In this document: one piece after another, positions 38,608 through 52,500 of the stretch
Layout: each line of letters starts with the position of its first letter
How positions within the stretch are numbered: the stretch's first letter is position 1
Assembly: GCF_029227915.1 (NCBI RefSeq)
Contig: NC_079888.1
Coordinates: 24,718,001 to 24,782,000, forward strand
Reading direction: 5' to 3'
DNA length: 64,000 nucleotides
Source: Hydractinia symbiolongicarpus
Lineage: Eukaryota; Cnidaria; Hydrozoa; Anthoathecata; Hydractiniidae
The notes under the pieces: model-generated
Databases searched by the model: none
Seen by the model: only the letters and a program-made list of their open reading frames with translations
What the model was told of the DNA's origin: nothing
Program-made: the position numbers and the translations under genes

Positions 38608-39419
38608 CGATTTTTTAAATTATTTTTTCACCACTAAAACGCATAAGACTTGTAGTTTTTAAAAATGTTTTCATTTTTGATGAGACGCTGAAGAAAAGAA
38701 GTTTAATCGCCGGCAAACCAAAACCCGCGATTTCCCGTAAATCCCGGGCTTGGCCCGTATAGTCAAAAGTATACAAAGAAAGTACCCAGGGAGTAAACTC
38801 ATTTCCCGAACGATTTTTAAAATTACTTTTTCACCACTAAAACGCATGAGACTTGTAGTTTTTAAAAATGTTTTCATTTTTGATGAGACGCTGAATAAAA
38901 GAGGTTTAATCGCCGGCAAACGAAAACCTGCGATTTCCCGTAAATCCCGGACTCGGTCCGTATAGTCAAAAGTATACAAAGAAAGTACCCAGGGAGTAAA
39001 CTCATTTCCAGAACGATTTTTTAAATTATTTTTTCACCACTAAAACGCATAAGACTTGTAGTTTTTAAAAATGTTTTCATTTTTGATGAGACGCTGAAGA
39101 AAAGAAGTTTAATCGCCGGCAAACCAAAACCCGCGATTTCCCGTAAATCCCGGGCTTGGCCCGTATAGTCAAAAGTATACAAAGAAAGTACCCAGGGAGT
39201 AAACTCATTTCCCGAACGATTTTTAAAATTACTTTTTCACCACTAAAACGCATGAGACTTGTAGTTTTTAAAAATGTTTTCATTTTTGATGAGACGCTGA
39301 ATAAAAGAGGTTTAATCGCCGGCAAACGAAAACCTGCGATTTCCCGTAAATCCCGGACTCGGTCCGTATAGTCAAAAGTATACAAAGAAAGTACCCAGGG
39401 TGTAAACTCATTTCCCGAA
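38608..39419. repeat. 406-bp tandem dimer duplication
   Basis: Two adjacent 406-bp units (two monomers each) are identical over the stretches I compared: 38671-38979 equals 39077-39385. Diagnostic variants are CTGAAGAAAAGAAG, GGCAAACCAAAACCC and CTCGGTCCG. The corresponding place in the other large copy (48810-49118) has only one unit. Confidence 0.85.
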
Positions 39420-40914
39420 CGATTTTTTAAATTATTTTTTCACCACTAAAACGCATGAGACTTGTAGTTTTCAAAAATGTTTTCATTTTTGATGAGACGC
39501 TGAATAAAAGAAGTTTAATCGCCGGTAAACGAAAACCCGCGATTTCCCGTAAATCCCGTACTCGGCCCGTATAGTCAAAAGTATACAAAGAAAGTACCCA
39601 GTGAGTAAACTCATTTCCCTAACGAATTTTTAAATTATTTTTTTACCACTAAAACGCATGAGACTTGTAGTTTTCAAAAATGTTTTCATTTTTGATGAGA
39701 CGCTAAATAAAAGAAGTTTAATCGCCGGCAAACGAAAACCTGCGATTTCCCGTAAATCCCGGACTCAGCCTGTATAGTCAAAAGTATACAAAGAGAGTAC
39801 CTACGGTGTAAACTAATTTCCCGAACGATTTTTTAAATTATTTTTTCACCACTAAAACGCATGAGACTTGTAGTTTTCAAAAATGTTTTCATTTTTGATG
39901 AGACGCTGAATAAAAGAAATTTAATCGCCTGCAAACGAAAACCTGCGACTTCCCGTAAATCCCGGACTCGGCCCGTATAGTCAAAAGTATACAAAAAAAG
40001 TACCCAGGGAGTAAACTCATTTCCCGAACGAATTTTTAAATTATTTTTTCACCACTAAAACGCATAAGACTTGTAGTTTTCAAAAATGTTTTCATTTTTG
40101 ATGAGACGCTTAATGAAAGAGGTTTAATCGCCGGAAAACGAAAACCCGCGATTTCCCGTAAATCCGGGGCTTGGCCCGTATAGTCGAATGTATACAAAGA
40201 AAGTACCCTGTGAGTAAACTCATTTCCAAAACGATTTTTTAAATTATTATTTCACCACTAAAACGCTTGAGACTTGTAGTTTTCAAAAATGTTTTCATTT
40301 TTGGTGAGACGCTAAATAAAAGAAATTTAATCGCCGGCAAACGAAAACCCGCCATTTCCCGTAAACCCCGGACTCGGCCCGCATAGTCAAAAGTATACAA
40401 AGAAAGTACCCAGAGTGTAAACTCATTATCCGAACGATTTTTTAAATTATTATTTCACCACTAAAGCCCATGACACTTGTAGTATTTAAAAATATTTTCA
40501 TTTTTGATGAGATGCTGAATAAAAGAAGTTTAATCGCCGGCAAACGAAAACCTGCGATTTCCCGTAAATCCCGGACTCGGCCCGTATAGTCAAAAGTATA
40601 CAAAGAAAGTACCCGGGGTGTAAACTCATTTCCCGAACGATTTTTTAAATTATTATTTCACCACTAAAGCCCATGAGACTTGTAGTTTATAAAAATGTTT
40701 TCATTTTTGATGAGACGCTTAATAAAAGAGGTTTAATCGCCGGCAAACGAAATCCCGCGATTTCCCGTAAATCCCGGGCTTGGACCGTATAGTCGAATGT
40801 ATACAAAGAAAGTACCCAGGAAGTAAACTCATTTCCCGAACGATTTTTTAAATTTTTTTTTCACCGCTAAAACGCATGAGACTTGTAGTTTTCAAAAATG
40901 TTTTCATTTTTGAT

Positions 40915-43117
40915 GAGACGCTGAATAAAAGAAGTTTAATCGCCGGCAATCGAAAACCTGCGATTTCCCGTAAATCCCGGACTCGGCCCGTATAGTCAAA
41001 AGTATACAAAGAAAGTACCCGGGGTGTAAACTCATTTCCCGAACGATTTTTTAAATTTTATTTTCACCGCTAAAACGCATGAGACTTGTAGTTTTCAAAA
41101 ATGTTTTCATTTTTAATGAGACGCTGAATAAAAGAAGTTTAATCGCCGGCAAACGAAATCCCGCGATTTCCCGTAAATCCCGGGCTTGGCCCGTATAGTC
41201 GAATGTATACAAAGAAAGTACCCAGGAAGTAAACTCATTTCCCGAACGATTTTTTAAATTTTTTCTTCACCACTAAAACGCATGAGACTTGTAGTTTTCA
41301 AAAATGTTTTCATTTTTGATGAGACGCTTAATGAAAGAGGTTTAATCGCCGGCAAACGAAAACCTGCGATTTCCCGTAAATCCCGGACTCGGCCTGTAAA
41401 GTCAAAAGTATATAAAGAAAGTACCCAGGGAGTAAACTCATGTCCCGAAGGATATTTTAATTCATTTTTTCACCACTAAAACGCATGAGACTTGTAGTTT
41501 TCAAAAATGTTTTCATTTTTGATGAGACGCTGAATAAAAGAAGTTTAATCGCCGGCAAACGAAAACCGGCGATTTCCCGTAAATCCCGGCTTGGCCCGTA
41601 TATTCAAAAGTATACAAGGAAAGTACCCAGTGAGTAAACTCATTTCCCGAGCGAATTTTTAAATTATTTTTTCACCACTAAAACGCATGAGACTTGTAGT
41701 TTTCAGAAATGTTTTCATTTTTGATGAGACGCTTAATGAAAGTGGTTTAATCGCCGGCAAACGAAAACCCGCGATTTCCCGTAAATCTCGGGCTTGGCCC
41801 GTATAGTCGAATGTATACAAAGAAAGTACCCTGTGAGTAAACTCATTTCCAAAACGATTTTTTAAATTATCTTTTCACCACTAAAACGCTTGAGACTTGT
41901 AGTTTTTAAAAATGTTTTCATTTTTGATGAGACGCTGAATAAAAGAAGTTTAATCGCCGGCAAACGAAAACCTGCGATTTCCCGTAAATCCCGGACTCGG
42001 CCCGTATAGTCAAAAGTATACAAAGAAAGTACCCGGGGTGTAAACTCATTTCCCGAACGATTTTTTAAATTTTATTTTCACCGCTAAAACGCATGAGACT
42101 TGTAGTTTTCAAAAATGTTTTCATTTTTGATGAGACGCTGAATAAAAGAAGTTTAATCGCCGGCAAACGAAATCCCGCGATTTCCCGTAAATCCCGGGCT
42201 TGGCCCGTATAGTCGAATGTATACAAAGAAAGTACCCAGGAAGTAAACTCATTTCCCGAACGATTTTTTAAATTTTTTCTTCACCACTAAAACGCATGAG
42301 ACTTGTAGTTTTCAAAAATGTTTTCATTTTTGATGAGACGCTTAATGAAAGAGGTTTAATCGCCGGCAAACGAAAACCTGCGATTTCCCGTAAATCCCGG
42401 ACTCGGCCTGTAAAGTCAAAAGTATATAAAGAAAGTACCCAGGGAGTAAACTCATTTCCCGAAGGATATTTTAATTCATTTTTTCACCACTAAAACGCAT
42501 GAGACTTGTAGTTTTCAAAAATGTTTCCATTTTTGATGAGACGCTGAATAAAAGAAGTTTAATCGTCGGCAAACGAAAACCCGCGATTTCCCGTAAATCC
42601 CGGCTTGGCCCGTATAGTCAAAAGTATACAAGGAAAGTACCCAGTGAGTAAACTCATTTCCCGAGCGAATTTTTAAATTATTTTTTCACCACTAAAACGC
42701 ATGAGACTTGTAGTTTTCAGAAATGTTTTCATTTTTGATGAGACGCTTAATGAAAGTGGTTTAATCGCCGGCAAACGAAAACCCGCGATTTCCCGTAAAT
42801 CTCGGGCTTGGCCCGTATAGTCGAATGTATACAAAGAAAGTACCCTGTGAGTAAACTCATTTCCAAAACGATTTTTTAAATTATCTTTTCACCACTAAAA
42901 CGCTTGAGACTTGTAGTTTTCAAAAATGTTTTCATTTTTGATGAGACGCTGAATAAAAGAAGTTTAATCGCCGGCAAACGAAAACCTGCGATTTCCCGTA
43001 AATCCCGGACTCGGCCCGTATAGTCAAAAGTATACACAGAAAGTACCCGGGGTGTAAACTCATTTCCCGAACGATTTTTTAAATTTTATTTTCACCGCTA
43101 AAACGCATGAGACTTGT
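40915..43117. repeat. 5-mer HOR of 1,014 bp, about 2 copies
   Basis: The TATATAAAG/CCTGTAAAG monomer begins at 41282 and 42296. Between them come, in order, GGCTTGGCCCGTATATTC or TATAGTC with ACAAGGAAAG, TTTTCAGAAATG with GAAAGTGG, CGCTTGAGAC, and TTTTATTTTCACCGC. 1,014 is 5 x 203 minus 1; the GGCTTGG monomer is 1 bp short. The series is cut at about 43117. Confidence 0.85.
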
Positions 43118-43517
43118 AGTTTTTATAAATGTTTTCATTTTTGAAGAGACGCTGAATAAAAGAAGTTTAATCGCCGGCAAACGAAAACCTGCGATTTCCC
43201 GTAATTCCTGGACTTGGCCCGTATAGTCAAAAGTATACAAAGAAAGTACCCACTGAGTAAACTCATTTCCCAAACGATTTTTTAAATTATTATTTCACCA
43301 CTAAAACGCATGAGACTTGTAGTTTTCAAGAATGTTTTCATTTTTGATGAGACGCTAAATAAAAGCACTTTAATCGCCGGCAAACGAAAACCCGCGATTT
43401 CCCGTAAATCCCGGGCTTGGCACGTATAGTCAAATGTATACAAAGAAAGTACCCTGTGAGTAAACTCATTTCCAGAACGATTTTTTAAATTATTTTTTCA
43501 CCACTAAAACGCATAAG
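43118..43517. repeat. Junction monomers joining the two large copies
   Basis: At 43118 the sequence leaves the 5-mer HOR (TTTTATTTTCACCGCTAAAA just before) and continues as TATAAATG with TTGAAGAGACG and GTAATTCCTGGAC, the 6-mer series. The TTTTTATAAATG variant is seen elsewhere only at 17945-18139. About two monomers later (43518) the match to 31960 begins. Confidence 0.7.
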
Positions 43518-46500
43518 ACTTGTAGTTTTTAAAAATGTTTTCATTTTTGATGAGACGCTGAATAAAAGAAGTTTAATCGCCCGCAAACGAAAACCCGCGA
43601 TTTCCCGTAAATCCCGGGCTTGGCCCGTATAGTCAAAAGTATACAAAGAAAGTACCCAGGGAGTAAACTCATTTCCCGAACGATTTTTTATATTATTTTT
43701 TTACCACTAAACGCATGAGACTTGTAGTTTTCAAAAATGTTTTCATTTTTGATGAGAGGCTTAATGAAAGAGGTTTAATCGCCGGCAAACGAAATCCCGC
43801 GTTTTCCCGTAAATCCGGGGCTTGGCCCGTATAGTCGAATGTATACAAAGAAAGTACCCAGGGAGTAAACTCATTTCCCGAACGATTTTTTAAATTTTTT
43901 TTTCACCACTAAAACGCATGAGACTTGTAGTTTTCAAAAATGTTTTCATTTTTGATGAGACGCTTAATGAAAGAGGTTTAATCGCGGGAAAACAAAACCC
44001 GAGATTTCCCGTAAATCCCGCGCTTGGCCCGTATAGTCGAATGTATACAAAGAAAGTACCCTGTGAGTAAACTCATTTCCAGAACGATTTTTTAAATTAT
44101 TTTTTCACCACTAAAGCCCATGAGACTTGTAGTTTTTAAAAATGTTTTCATTTTTGATGAGACGCTGAATAAAAGAAGTTTAATCGCCGGCAAACGAAAA
44201 CCCGCGATTTCCCGTAAATCCCGGCTTGGCCCGTATAGTCAAAAGTATACAAAGAAAGTACCCAGAGAGTAAACTCATTTCCCGAACGATTCTTTAAATT
44301 ACTTTTTCACCACTAAAACGCATGCGACTTGTAGTTTTTAAAAATGTTTTCATTTTTGAAGAGACGCTGAATAAAAGAAGTTTAATTGCCGGCAAACGAA
44401 AACCTGCGATTTCCCGTAATTCCTGGACTTGGCCCGTATAGTCAAAAGTATACAAAGAAAGTACCCACTGAGTAAACTCATTTCCCAAACGATTTTTTAA
44501 ATTATTATTTCACCACTAAAACGCATGAGACTTGTAGTTTTCAAGAATGTTTTCATTTTTGATGAGACGCTAAATAAAAGCACTTTAATCGCCGGCAAAC
44601 GAAAACCCGCGATTTCCCGTAAATCCCGGGCTTGGCACGTATAGTCAAATGTATACAAAGAAAGTACCCTGTGAGTAAACTCATTTCCAGAACGATTTTT
44701 TAAATTATTTTTTCACCACTAAAACGCATAAGACTTGTAGTTTTTAAAAATGTTTTCGTTTTTGATGAGACGCTGAATAAAAGAAGTTTAATCGCCCGCA
44801 AACGAAAACCCGCAATTTCCCGTAAATCCCGGGCTTGGCCCGTATAGTCAAAAGTATACAAAGAAAGTACCCAGGGAGTAAACTCATTTCCCGAACGATT
44901 TTTTATATTATTTTTTTACCACTAAACGCATGAGACTTGTAGTTTTCAAAAATGTTTTCATTTTTGATGAGACGCTTAATGAAAGAGGTTTAATCGCCGG
45001 CAAACGAAATCCCGCGTTTTCCCGTAAATCCGGGGCTTGGCCCGTATAGTCGAATGTATACAAAGAAAGTACCCAGGGAGTAAACTCATTTCCCGAACGA
45101 TTTTTTAAATTTTTTTTTCACCACTAAAACGCATGAGACTTGTAGTTTTCAAAAATGTTTTCATTTTTGATGAGACGCTTAATGAAAGAGGTTTAATCGC
45201 GGGAAAACAAAACCCGAGATTTCCCGTAAATCCCGCGCTTGGCCCGTATAGTCGAATGTATACAAAGAAAGTACCCTGTGAGTAAACTCATTTCCAGAAC
45301 GATTTTTTAAATTATTTTTTCACCACTAAAGCCCATGAGACTTGTAGTTTTTAAAAATGTTTTCATTTTTGATGAGACGCTGAATAAAAGAAGTTTAATC
45401 GCCGGCAAACGAAAACCCGCGATTTCCCGTAAATCCCGGCTTGGCCCGTATAGTCAAAAGTATACAAAGAAAGTACCCAGAGAGTAAACTCATTTCCCGA
45501 ACGATTTTTTAAATTACTTTTTCACCACTAAAACGCATGCGACTTGTAGTTTTTAAAAATGTTTTCATTTTTGAAGAGACGCTGAATAAAAGAAGTTTAA
45601 TCGCCGGCAAACGAAAACCTGCGATTTCCCGTAATTCCTGGACTTGGCCCGTATAGTCAAAAGTATACAAAGAAAGTACCCACTGAGTAAACTCATTTCC
45701 CAAACGATTTTTTAAATTATTATTTCACCACTAAAACGCATGAGACTTGTAGTTTTCAAGAATGTTTTCATTTTTGATGAGACGCTAAATAAAAGCACTT
45801 TAATCGCCGGCAAACGACAACCCGCGATTTCCCGTAAATCCCTGGCTTGGCACGTATAGTCAAATGTATACAAAGAAAGTACCCTGTGAGTAAACTCATT
45901 TCCAGAACGATTTTTTAAATTATTTTTTCACCACTAAAACGCATAAGACTTGTAGTTTTTAAAAATGTTTTCATTTTTGATGAGACGCTGAATAAAAGAA
46001 GTTTAATCGCCCGCAAAGGAAAACCCGCGATTTCCCGTAAATCCCGGGCTTGGCCCGTATAGTCAAAAGTATACAAAGAAAGTACCCAGGGAGTAAACTC
46101 ATTTCCCGAACGATTTTTTATATTATTTTTTTACCACTAAACGCATGAGACTTGTAGTTTTCAAAAATACTTTCATATTTGATGGGACGCTGAATAAAAG
46201 AAGTTTAATCGCCGGCAAACGAAAATCCGCGATTTCCCGTAAATCCCGGACTCGGCCCGTATAGTCAAAGGTATACAAAGAAAGTACCCAGGGAGTAAAC
46301 TCATTTCCCGAACGATTTTTTAAATTATTTTTTCACCACTAAAACGCATGAGACTTGTAGTTTTCAAAAATATTTTCATTTTTGATGAGACGCTTAATGA
46401 AAGAGGTTTAATCGCCGGCAAACGAAATCCCGCGTTTTCCCGTAAATCCGGGGCTTGGCCCGTATAGTCGAATGTATACAAAGAAAGTACCCAGGGAGTA

Positions 46501-49500
46501 AACTAATTTCCCGAACGATTTTTTAAATTTTTTTTTCACCACTAAAACGCATGAGACTTGTAGTTTTCAAAAATGTTTTCATTTTTGATGAGACGCTTAA
46601 TGAAAGAGGTTTAATCGCCGGAAAACGAAAACCCGCGATTTCCCGTAAATACCGGGCTTGGCCCGTATAGTCGAATGTATACAAAGAAAGTACCCTGTGA
46701 GTAAACTCATTTCCCGAACGATTTTTTAAATTATTTTTTCACCACTAAAACGCATGAGACTTGTAGTTTTCAAAAATGTTTTCATTTTTGATGAGACGCT
46801 TAATGAAAGAGGTTTAATCGCCGGCAAACGAAATCCCGCGTTTTCCCGTAAATCCGGGACTTGGCCCGTATAGTCGAATGTATACAAAGAAAGTACCCAG
46901 GGAGTAAACTCATTTCCCGAACGATTTTTTAAATTTTTTTTTCACCACTAAAACGCATGAGACTTGTAGTTTTCAAAAATGTTTTCACTTTTGATGAGAC
47001 GCTTAATGAAAGAGGTTTAATCGCGGGAAAACGAAAACCCGCGATTTCCCGTAAATCCCGCGCTTGGCCCGTATAGTCGAATGTATACAAAGAAAGTACC
47101 CTGTGAGTAAACTCATTTCCAGAACGATTTTTTAAATTATTTTTTCACCACTAAAGCCCATGAGACTTGTAGTTTTTAAAAATGTTTTCATTTTTGATGA
47201 GACGCTGAATAAAAGAAGTTTAATCGCCGGCAAACGAAAACCTGCGATTTCCCTTAAATCCCGGCTTGGCCCGTATAGTCAAAAGTATACAAAGAAAGTA
47301 CCCAGGGAGTAAACTCATTTCCCGAACGATTTTTTAAATTATTTTTTCACCACTAAAACTCATGAGACTTGTAGTTTTCAAAAATGTTTTCATTTTTGAT
47401 GAGACGCTGAATAAAAGAAGTTTAATCGCCGGCAAACAAAAACCCGCGATTTCCCGTAAATTCCGGGCTTGGCCCGTATAGTCAAAAGTATACAAAGAAA
47501 GTACCCAGGGAGTAAACTCATTTCCCGAACGATTTTTTAAATTAATTTTTCACCACTAAAACGCATGCGACTTGTAGTTTTTAAAAATGTTTTCATTTTT
47601 GATGAGACGCTGAATAAAAGAAGTTTAATCGCCGGCAAACGAAAACCTGCGATTTCCCGTAAATCATGAAGTCGGCCCGTATAGTCAAAAGTGTACAAAG
47701 AAAGTACCCAGGGAGTAAACTCATTTCCCAAACGATTTTTTAAATTATTATTTCACCACTAAAGCGCATGAGACATGTAGTTTTCAAGAATGTTTTCATT
47801 TTTGATGAGACGCTGAATAAAAGCAGTTTAATCGCCGGCAAACGAAAACCTGCGATTTCCCGTAAATCCCGGACTCGGCCCGTATAGTCAAAAGTATACA
47901 AAGAAAGTACCCAGGGAGTAAACGCATTTCCAGAACGATTTTTTAAATTATTTTTTCACCACTAAAACGCATAAGACTTGTAGTTTTTAAAAATGTTTTC
48001 ATTTTTAATGAGACGCTGAACAAAAGAAGTTTAATCGCCGGCAAACGAAAACCCGCGATTTCCCGTAAATCCCGGCTTGGCCCGTATAGTCAAAAGTATA
48101 CAAAGAAAGTACCCAGGGAGTAAACTCATTTCCCGAACGATTTTTTAAATTATTTTTTCACCACTAAAACTCATGAGACTTGTAGTTTTCAAAAATGTTT
48201 TCATTTTTGATGAGACGCTGAATAAAAGAAGTTTAATCGCCGGCAAACAAAAACCCGCGATTTCCCGTAAATCCCGGGCTTGGCCCGTATAGTCAAAAGT
48301 ATACAAAGAAAGTACCCAGAGAGTAAACTCATTTCCCGAACGATTTTTTAAATTACTTTTTCACCACTAAAACGCATGAGACTTGTAGTTTTTAAAAATG
48401 TTTGCATTTTTGATGAGACGCTGAATAAAAGAAGTTTAATCGCCGGCAAACGAAAACCTGCGATTTCCCGTAAATCATGGAGTCGGCCCGTATAGTCAAA
48501 AGTATACAAAGAAAGTACCCAGGGAGTAAACTCATTTCCTAAACGATTTTTTAAATTATTATTTCACCACTAAAGCGCATGAGACTTGTAGTTTTCAAGA
48601 ATGTTTTCATTTTTGATGAGACGCTGAATAAAAGCAGTTTAATCGCCGGCAAACGAAAACCTGCGATTTCCCGTAAATCCCGGACTCGGCCCGTATAGTC
48701 AAAAGTATACAAAGAAAGTACCCAGGGAGTAAACTCATTTCCAGAACGATTTTTTAAATTATTTTTTCACCACTAAAACGCATAAGACTTGTAGTTTTTA
48801 AAAATGTTTTCATTTTTGATGAGACGCTGAAGAAAAGAAGTTTAATCGCCGGCAAACCAAAACCCGCGATTTCCCGTAAATCCCGGGCTTGGCCCGTATA
48901 GTCAAAAGTATACAAAGAAAGTACCCAGGGAGTAAACTCATTTCCCGAACGATTTTTAAAATTACTTTTTCACCACTAAAACGCATGAGACTTGTAGTTT
49001 TTAAAAATGTTTTCATTTTTGATGAGACGCTGAATAAAAGAGGTTTAATCGCCGGCAAACGAAAACCTGCGATTTCCCGTAAATCCCGGACTCGGTCCGT
49101 ATAGTCAAAAGTATACAAAGAAAGTACCCAGGGTGTAAACTCATTTCCCGAACGATTTTTTAAATTATTTTTTCACCACTAAAACGCATGAGACTTGTAG
49201 TTTTCAAAAATGTTTTCATTTTTGATGAGACGCTGAATAAAAGAAGTTTAATCGCCGGTAAACGAAAACCCGCGATTTCCCGTAAATCCCGTACTCGGCC
49301 CGTATAGTCAAAAGTATACAAAGAAAGTACCCAGTGAGTAAACTCATTTCCCTAACGAATTTTTAAATTATTTTTTTACCACTAAAACGCATGAGACTTG
49401 TAGTTTTCAAAAATGTTTTCATTTTTGATGAGACGCTAAATAAAAGAAGTTTAATCGCCGGCAAACGAAAACCTGCGATTTCCCGTAAATCCCGGACTCA

Positions 49501-52500
49501 GCCTGTATAGTCAAAAGTATACAAAGAGAGTACCTACGGTGTAAACTAATTTCCCGAACGATTTTTTAAATTATTTTTTCACCACTAAAACGCATGAGAC
49601 TTGTAGTTTTCAAAAATGTTTTCATTTTTGATGAGACGCTGAATAAAAGAAATTTAATCGCCTGCAAACGAAAACCTGCGACTTCCCGTAAATCCCGGAC
49701 TCGGCCCGTATAGTCAAAAGTATACAAAAAAAGTACCCAGGGAGTAAACTCATTTCCCGAACGAATTTTTAAATTATTTTTTCACCACTAAAACGCATAA
49801 GACTTGTAGTTTTCAAAAATGTTTTCATTTTTGATGAGACGCTTAATGAAAGAGGTTTAATCGCCGGAAAACGAAAACCCGCGATTTCCCGTAAATCCGG
49901 GGCTTGGCCCGTATAGTCGAATGTATACAAAGAAAGTACCCTGTGAGTAAACTCATTTCCAAAACGATTTTTTAAATTATTATTTCACCACTAAAACGCT
50001 TGAGACTTGTAGTTTTCAAAAATGTTTTCATTTTTGGTGAAACGCTAAATAAAAGAAATTTAATCGCCGGCAAACGAAAACCCGCCATTTCCCGTAAACC
50101 CCGGACTCGGCCCGCATAGTCAAAAGTATACAAAGAAAGTACCCAGAGTGTAAACTCATTATCCGAACGATTTTTTAAATTATTATTTCACCACTAAAGC
50201 CCATGACACTTGTAGTATTTAAAAATATTTTCATTTTTGATGAGATGCTGAATAAAAGAAGTTTAATCGCCGGCAAACGAAAACCTGCGATTTCCCGTAA
50301 ATCCCGGACTCGGCCCGTATAGTCAAAAGTATACAAAGAAAGTACCCGGGGTGTAAACTCATTTCCCGAACGATTTTTTAAATTATTATTTCACCACTAA
50401 AGCCCATGAGACTTGTAGTTTATAAAAATGTTTTCATTTTTGATGAGACGCTTAATAAAAGAGGTTTAATCGCCGGCAAACGAAATCCCGCGATTTCCCG
50501 TAAATCCCGGGCTTGGACCGTATAGTCGAATGTATACAAAGAAAGTACCCAGGAAGTAAACTCATTTCCCGAACGATTTTTTAAATTTTTTTTTCACCGC
50601 TAAAACGCATGAGACTTGTAGTTTTCAAAAATGTTTTCATTTTTGATGAGACGCTGAATAAAAGAAGTTTAATCGCCGGCAATCGAAAACCTGCGATTTC
50701 CCGTAAATCCCGGACTCGGCCCGTATAGTCAAAAGTATACAAAGAAAGTACCCGGGGTGTAAACTCATTTCCCGAACGATTTTTTAAATTTTATTTTCAC
50801 CGCTAAAACGCATGAGACTTGTAGTTTTCAAAAATGTTTTCATTTTTGATGAGACGCTGAATAAAAGAAGTTTAATCGCCGGCAAACGAAATCCCGCGAT
50901 TTCCCGTAAATCCCGGGCTTGGCCCGTATAGTCGAATGTATACAAAGAAAGTACCCAGGAAGTAAACTCATTTCCCGAACGATTTTTTAAATTTTTTCTT
51001 CACCACTAAAACGCATGAGACTTGTAGTTTTCAAAAATGTTTTCATTTTTGATGAGACGCTTAATGAAAGAGGTTTAATCGCCGGCAAACGAAAACCTGC
51101 GATTTCCCGTAAATCCCGGACTCGGCCTGTAAAGTCAAAAGTATATAAAGAAAGTACCCAGGGAGTAAACTCATGTCCCGAAGGATATTTTAATTCATTT
51201 TTTCACCACTAAAACGCATGAGACTTGTAGTTTTCAAAAATGTTTTCATTTTTGATGAGACGCTGAATAAAAGAAGTTTAATCGCCGGCAAACGAAAACC
51301 GGCGATTTCCCGTAAATCCCGGCTTGGCCCGTATATTCAAAAGTATACAAGGAAAGTACCCAGTGAGTAAACTCATTTCCCGAGCGAATTTTTAAATTAT
51401 TTTTTCACCACTAAAACGCATGAGACTTGTAGTTTTCAGAAATGTTTTCATTTTTGATGAGACGCTTAATGAAAGTGGTTTAATCGCCGGCAAACGAAAA
51501 CCCGCGATTTCCCGTAAATCTCGGGCTTGGCCCGTATAGTCGAATGTATACAAAGAAAGTACCCTGTGAGTAAACTCATTTCCAAAACGATTTTTTAAAT
51601 TATCTTTTCACCACTAAAACGCTTGAGACTTGTAGTTTTTAAAAATGTTTTCATTTTTGATGAGACGCTGAATAAAAGAAGTTTAATCGCCGGCAAACGA
51701 AAACCTGCGATTTCCCGTAAATCCCGGACTCGGCCCGTATAGTCAAAAGTATACAAAGAAAGTACCCGGGGTGTAAACTCATTTCCCGAACGATTTTTTA
51801 AATTTTATTTTCACCGCTAAAACGCATGAGACTTGTAGTTTTCAAAAATGTTTTCATTTTTGATGAGACGCTGAATAAAAGAAGTTTAATCGCCGGCAAA
51901 CGAAATCCCGCGATTTCCCGTAAATCCCGGGCTTGGCCCGTATAGTCGAATGTATACAAAGAAAGTACCCAGGAAGTAAACTCATTTCCCGAACGATTTT
52001 TTAAATTTTTTCTTCACCACTAAAACGCATGAGACTTGTAGTTTTCAAAAATGTTTTCATTTTTGATGAGACGCTTAATGAAAGAGGTTTAATCGCCGGC
52101 AAACGAAAACCTGCGATTTCCCGTAAATCCCGGACTCGGCCTGTAAAGTCAAAAGTATATAAAGAAAGTACCCAGGGAGTAAACTCATTTCCCGAAGGAT
52201 ATTTTAATTCATTTTTTCACCACTAAAACGCATGAGACTTGTAGTTTTCAAAAATGTTTCCATTTTTGATGAGACGCTGAATAAAAGAAGTTTAATCGTC
52301 GGCAAACGAAAACCCGCGATTTCCCGTAAATCCCGGCTTGGCCCGTATAGTCAAAAGTATACAAGGAAAGTACCCAGTGAGTAAACTCATTTCCCGAGCG
52401 AATTTTTAAATTATTTTTTCACCACTAAAACGCATGAGACTTGTAGTTTTCAGAAATGTTTTCATTTTTGATGAGACGCTTAATGAAAGTGGTTTAATCG

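Larger units (their letters stand above)
31960..43117. repeat. Large duplicated segment, copy 1 (11.2 kb)
   Basis: Aligns with 43518-52850 at an offset of 11,558 at its left end, 10,139 from 35370, and 9,733 from 39077. The offset steps are exactly a 1,419-bp insertion (33951-35369) and a 406-bp tandem duplication (about 38608-39419) present here and absent from copy 2. Marker pairs include GAGAGGCTTAATG (32196/43754), the monomers at 37398/47537 and TATACACAG (43031/52764). Substitutions I noticed are few: 33603, 36554, 40308 and 41115. Confidence 0.85.

Noticed and set aside
39339-39417. ATTTCCCG present twice per monomer as evidence of an ancestral half-monomer duplication
   Set aside because: The two copies are 71 and 132 bp apart and the surrounding bases do not align, so an 8-base coincidence is the simpler reading.
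41282-41479. Recurring 65-residue plus-strand reading frame (MRLVVFKNVFIF...) in the TATATAAAG monomers
   Set aside because: It overlaps the minus-strand frames in antiphase and ends wherever the frame slips at the next monomer. It is open because of a few changes in this subfamily, and the repetition reflects HOR copying rather than selection. The TATA-like site lies inside it, near its 3' end, not upstream.
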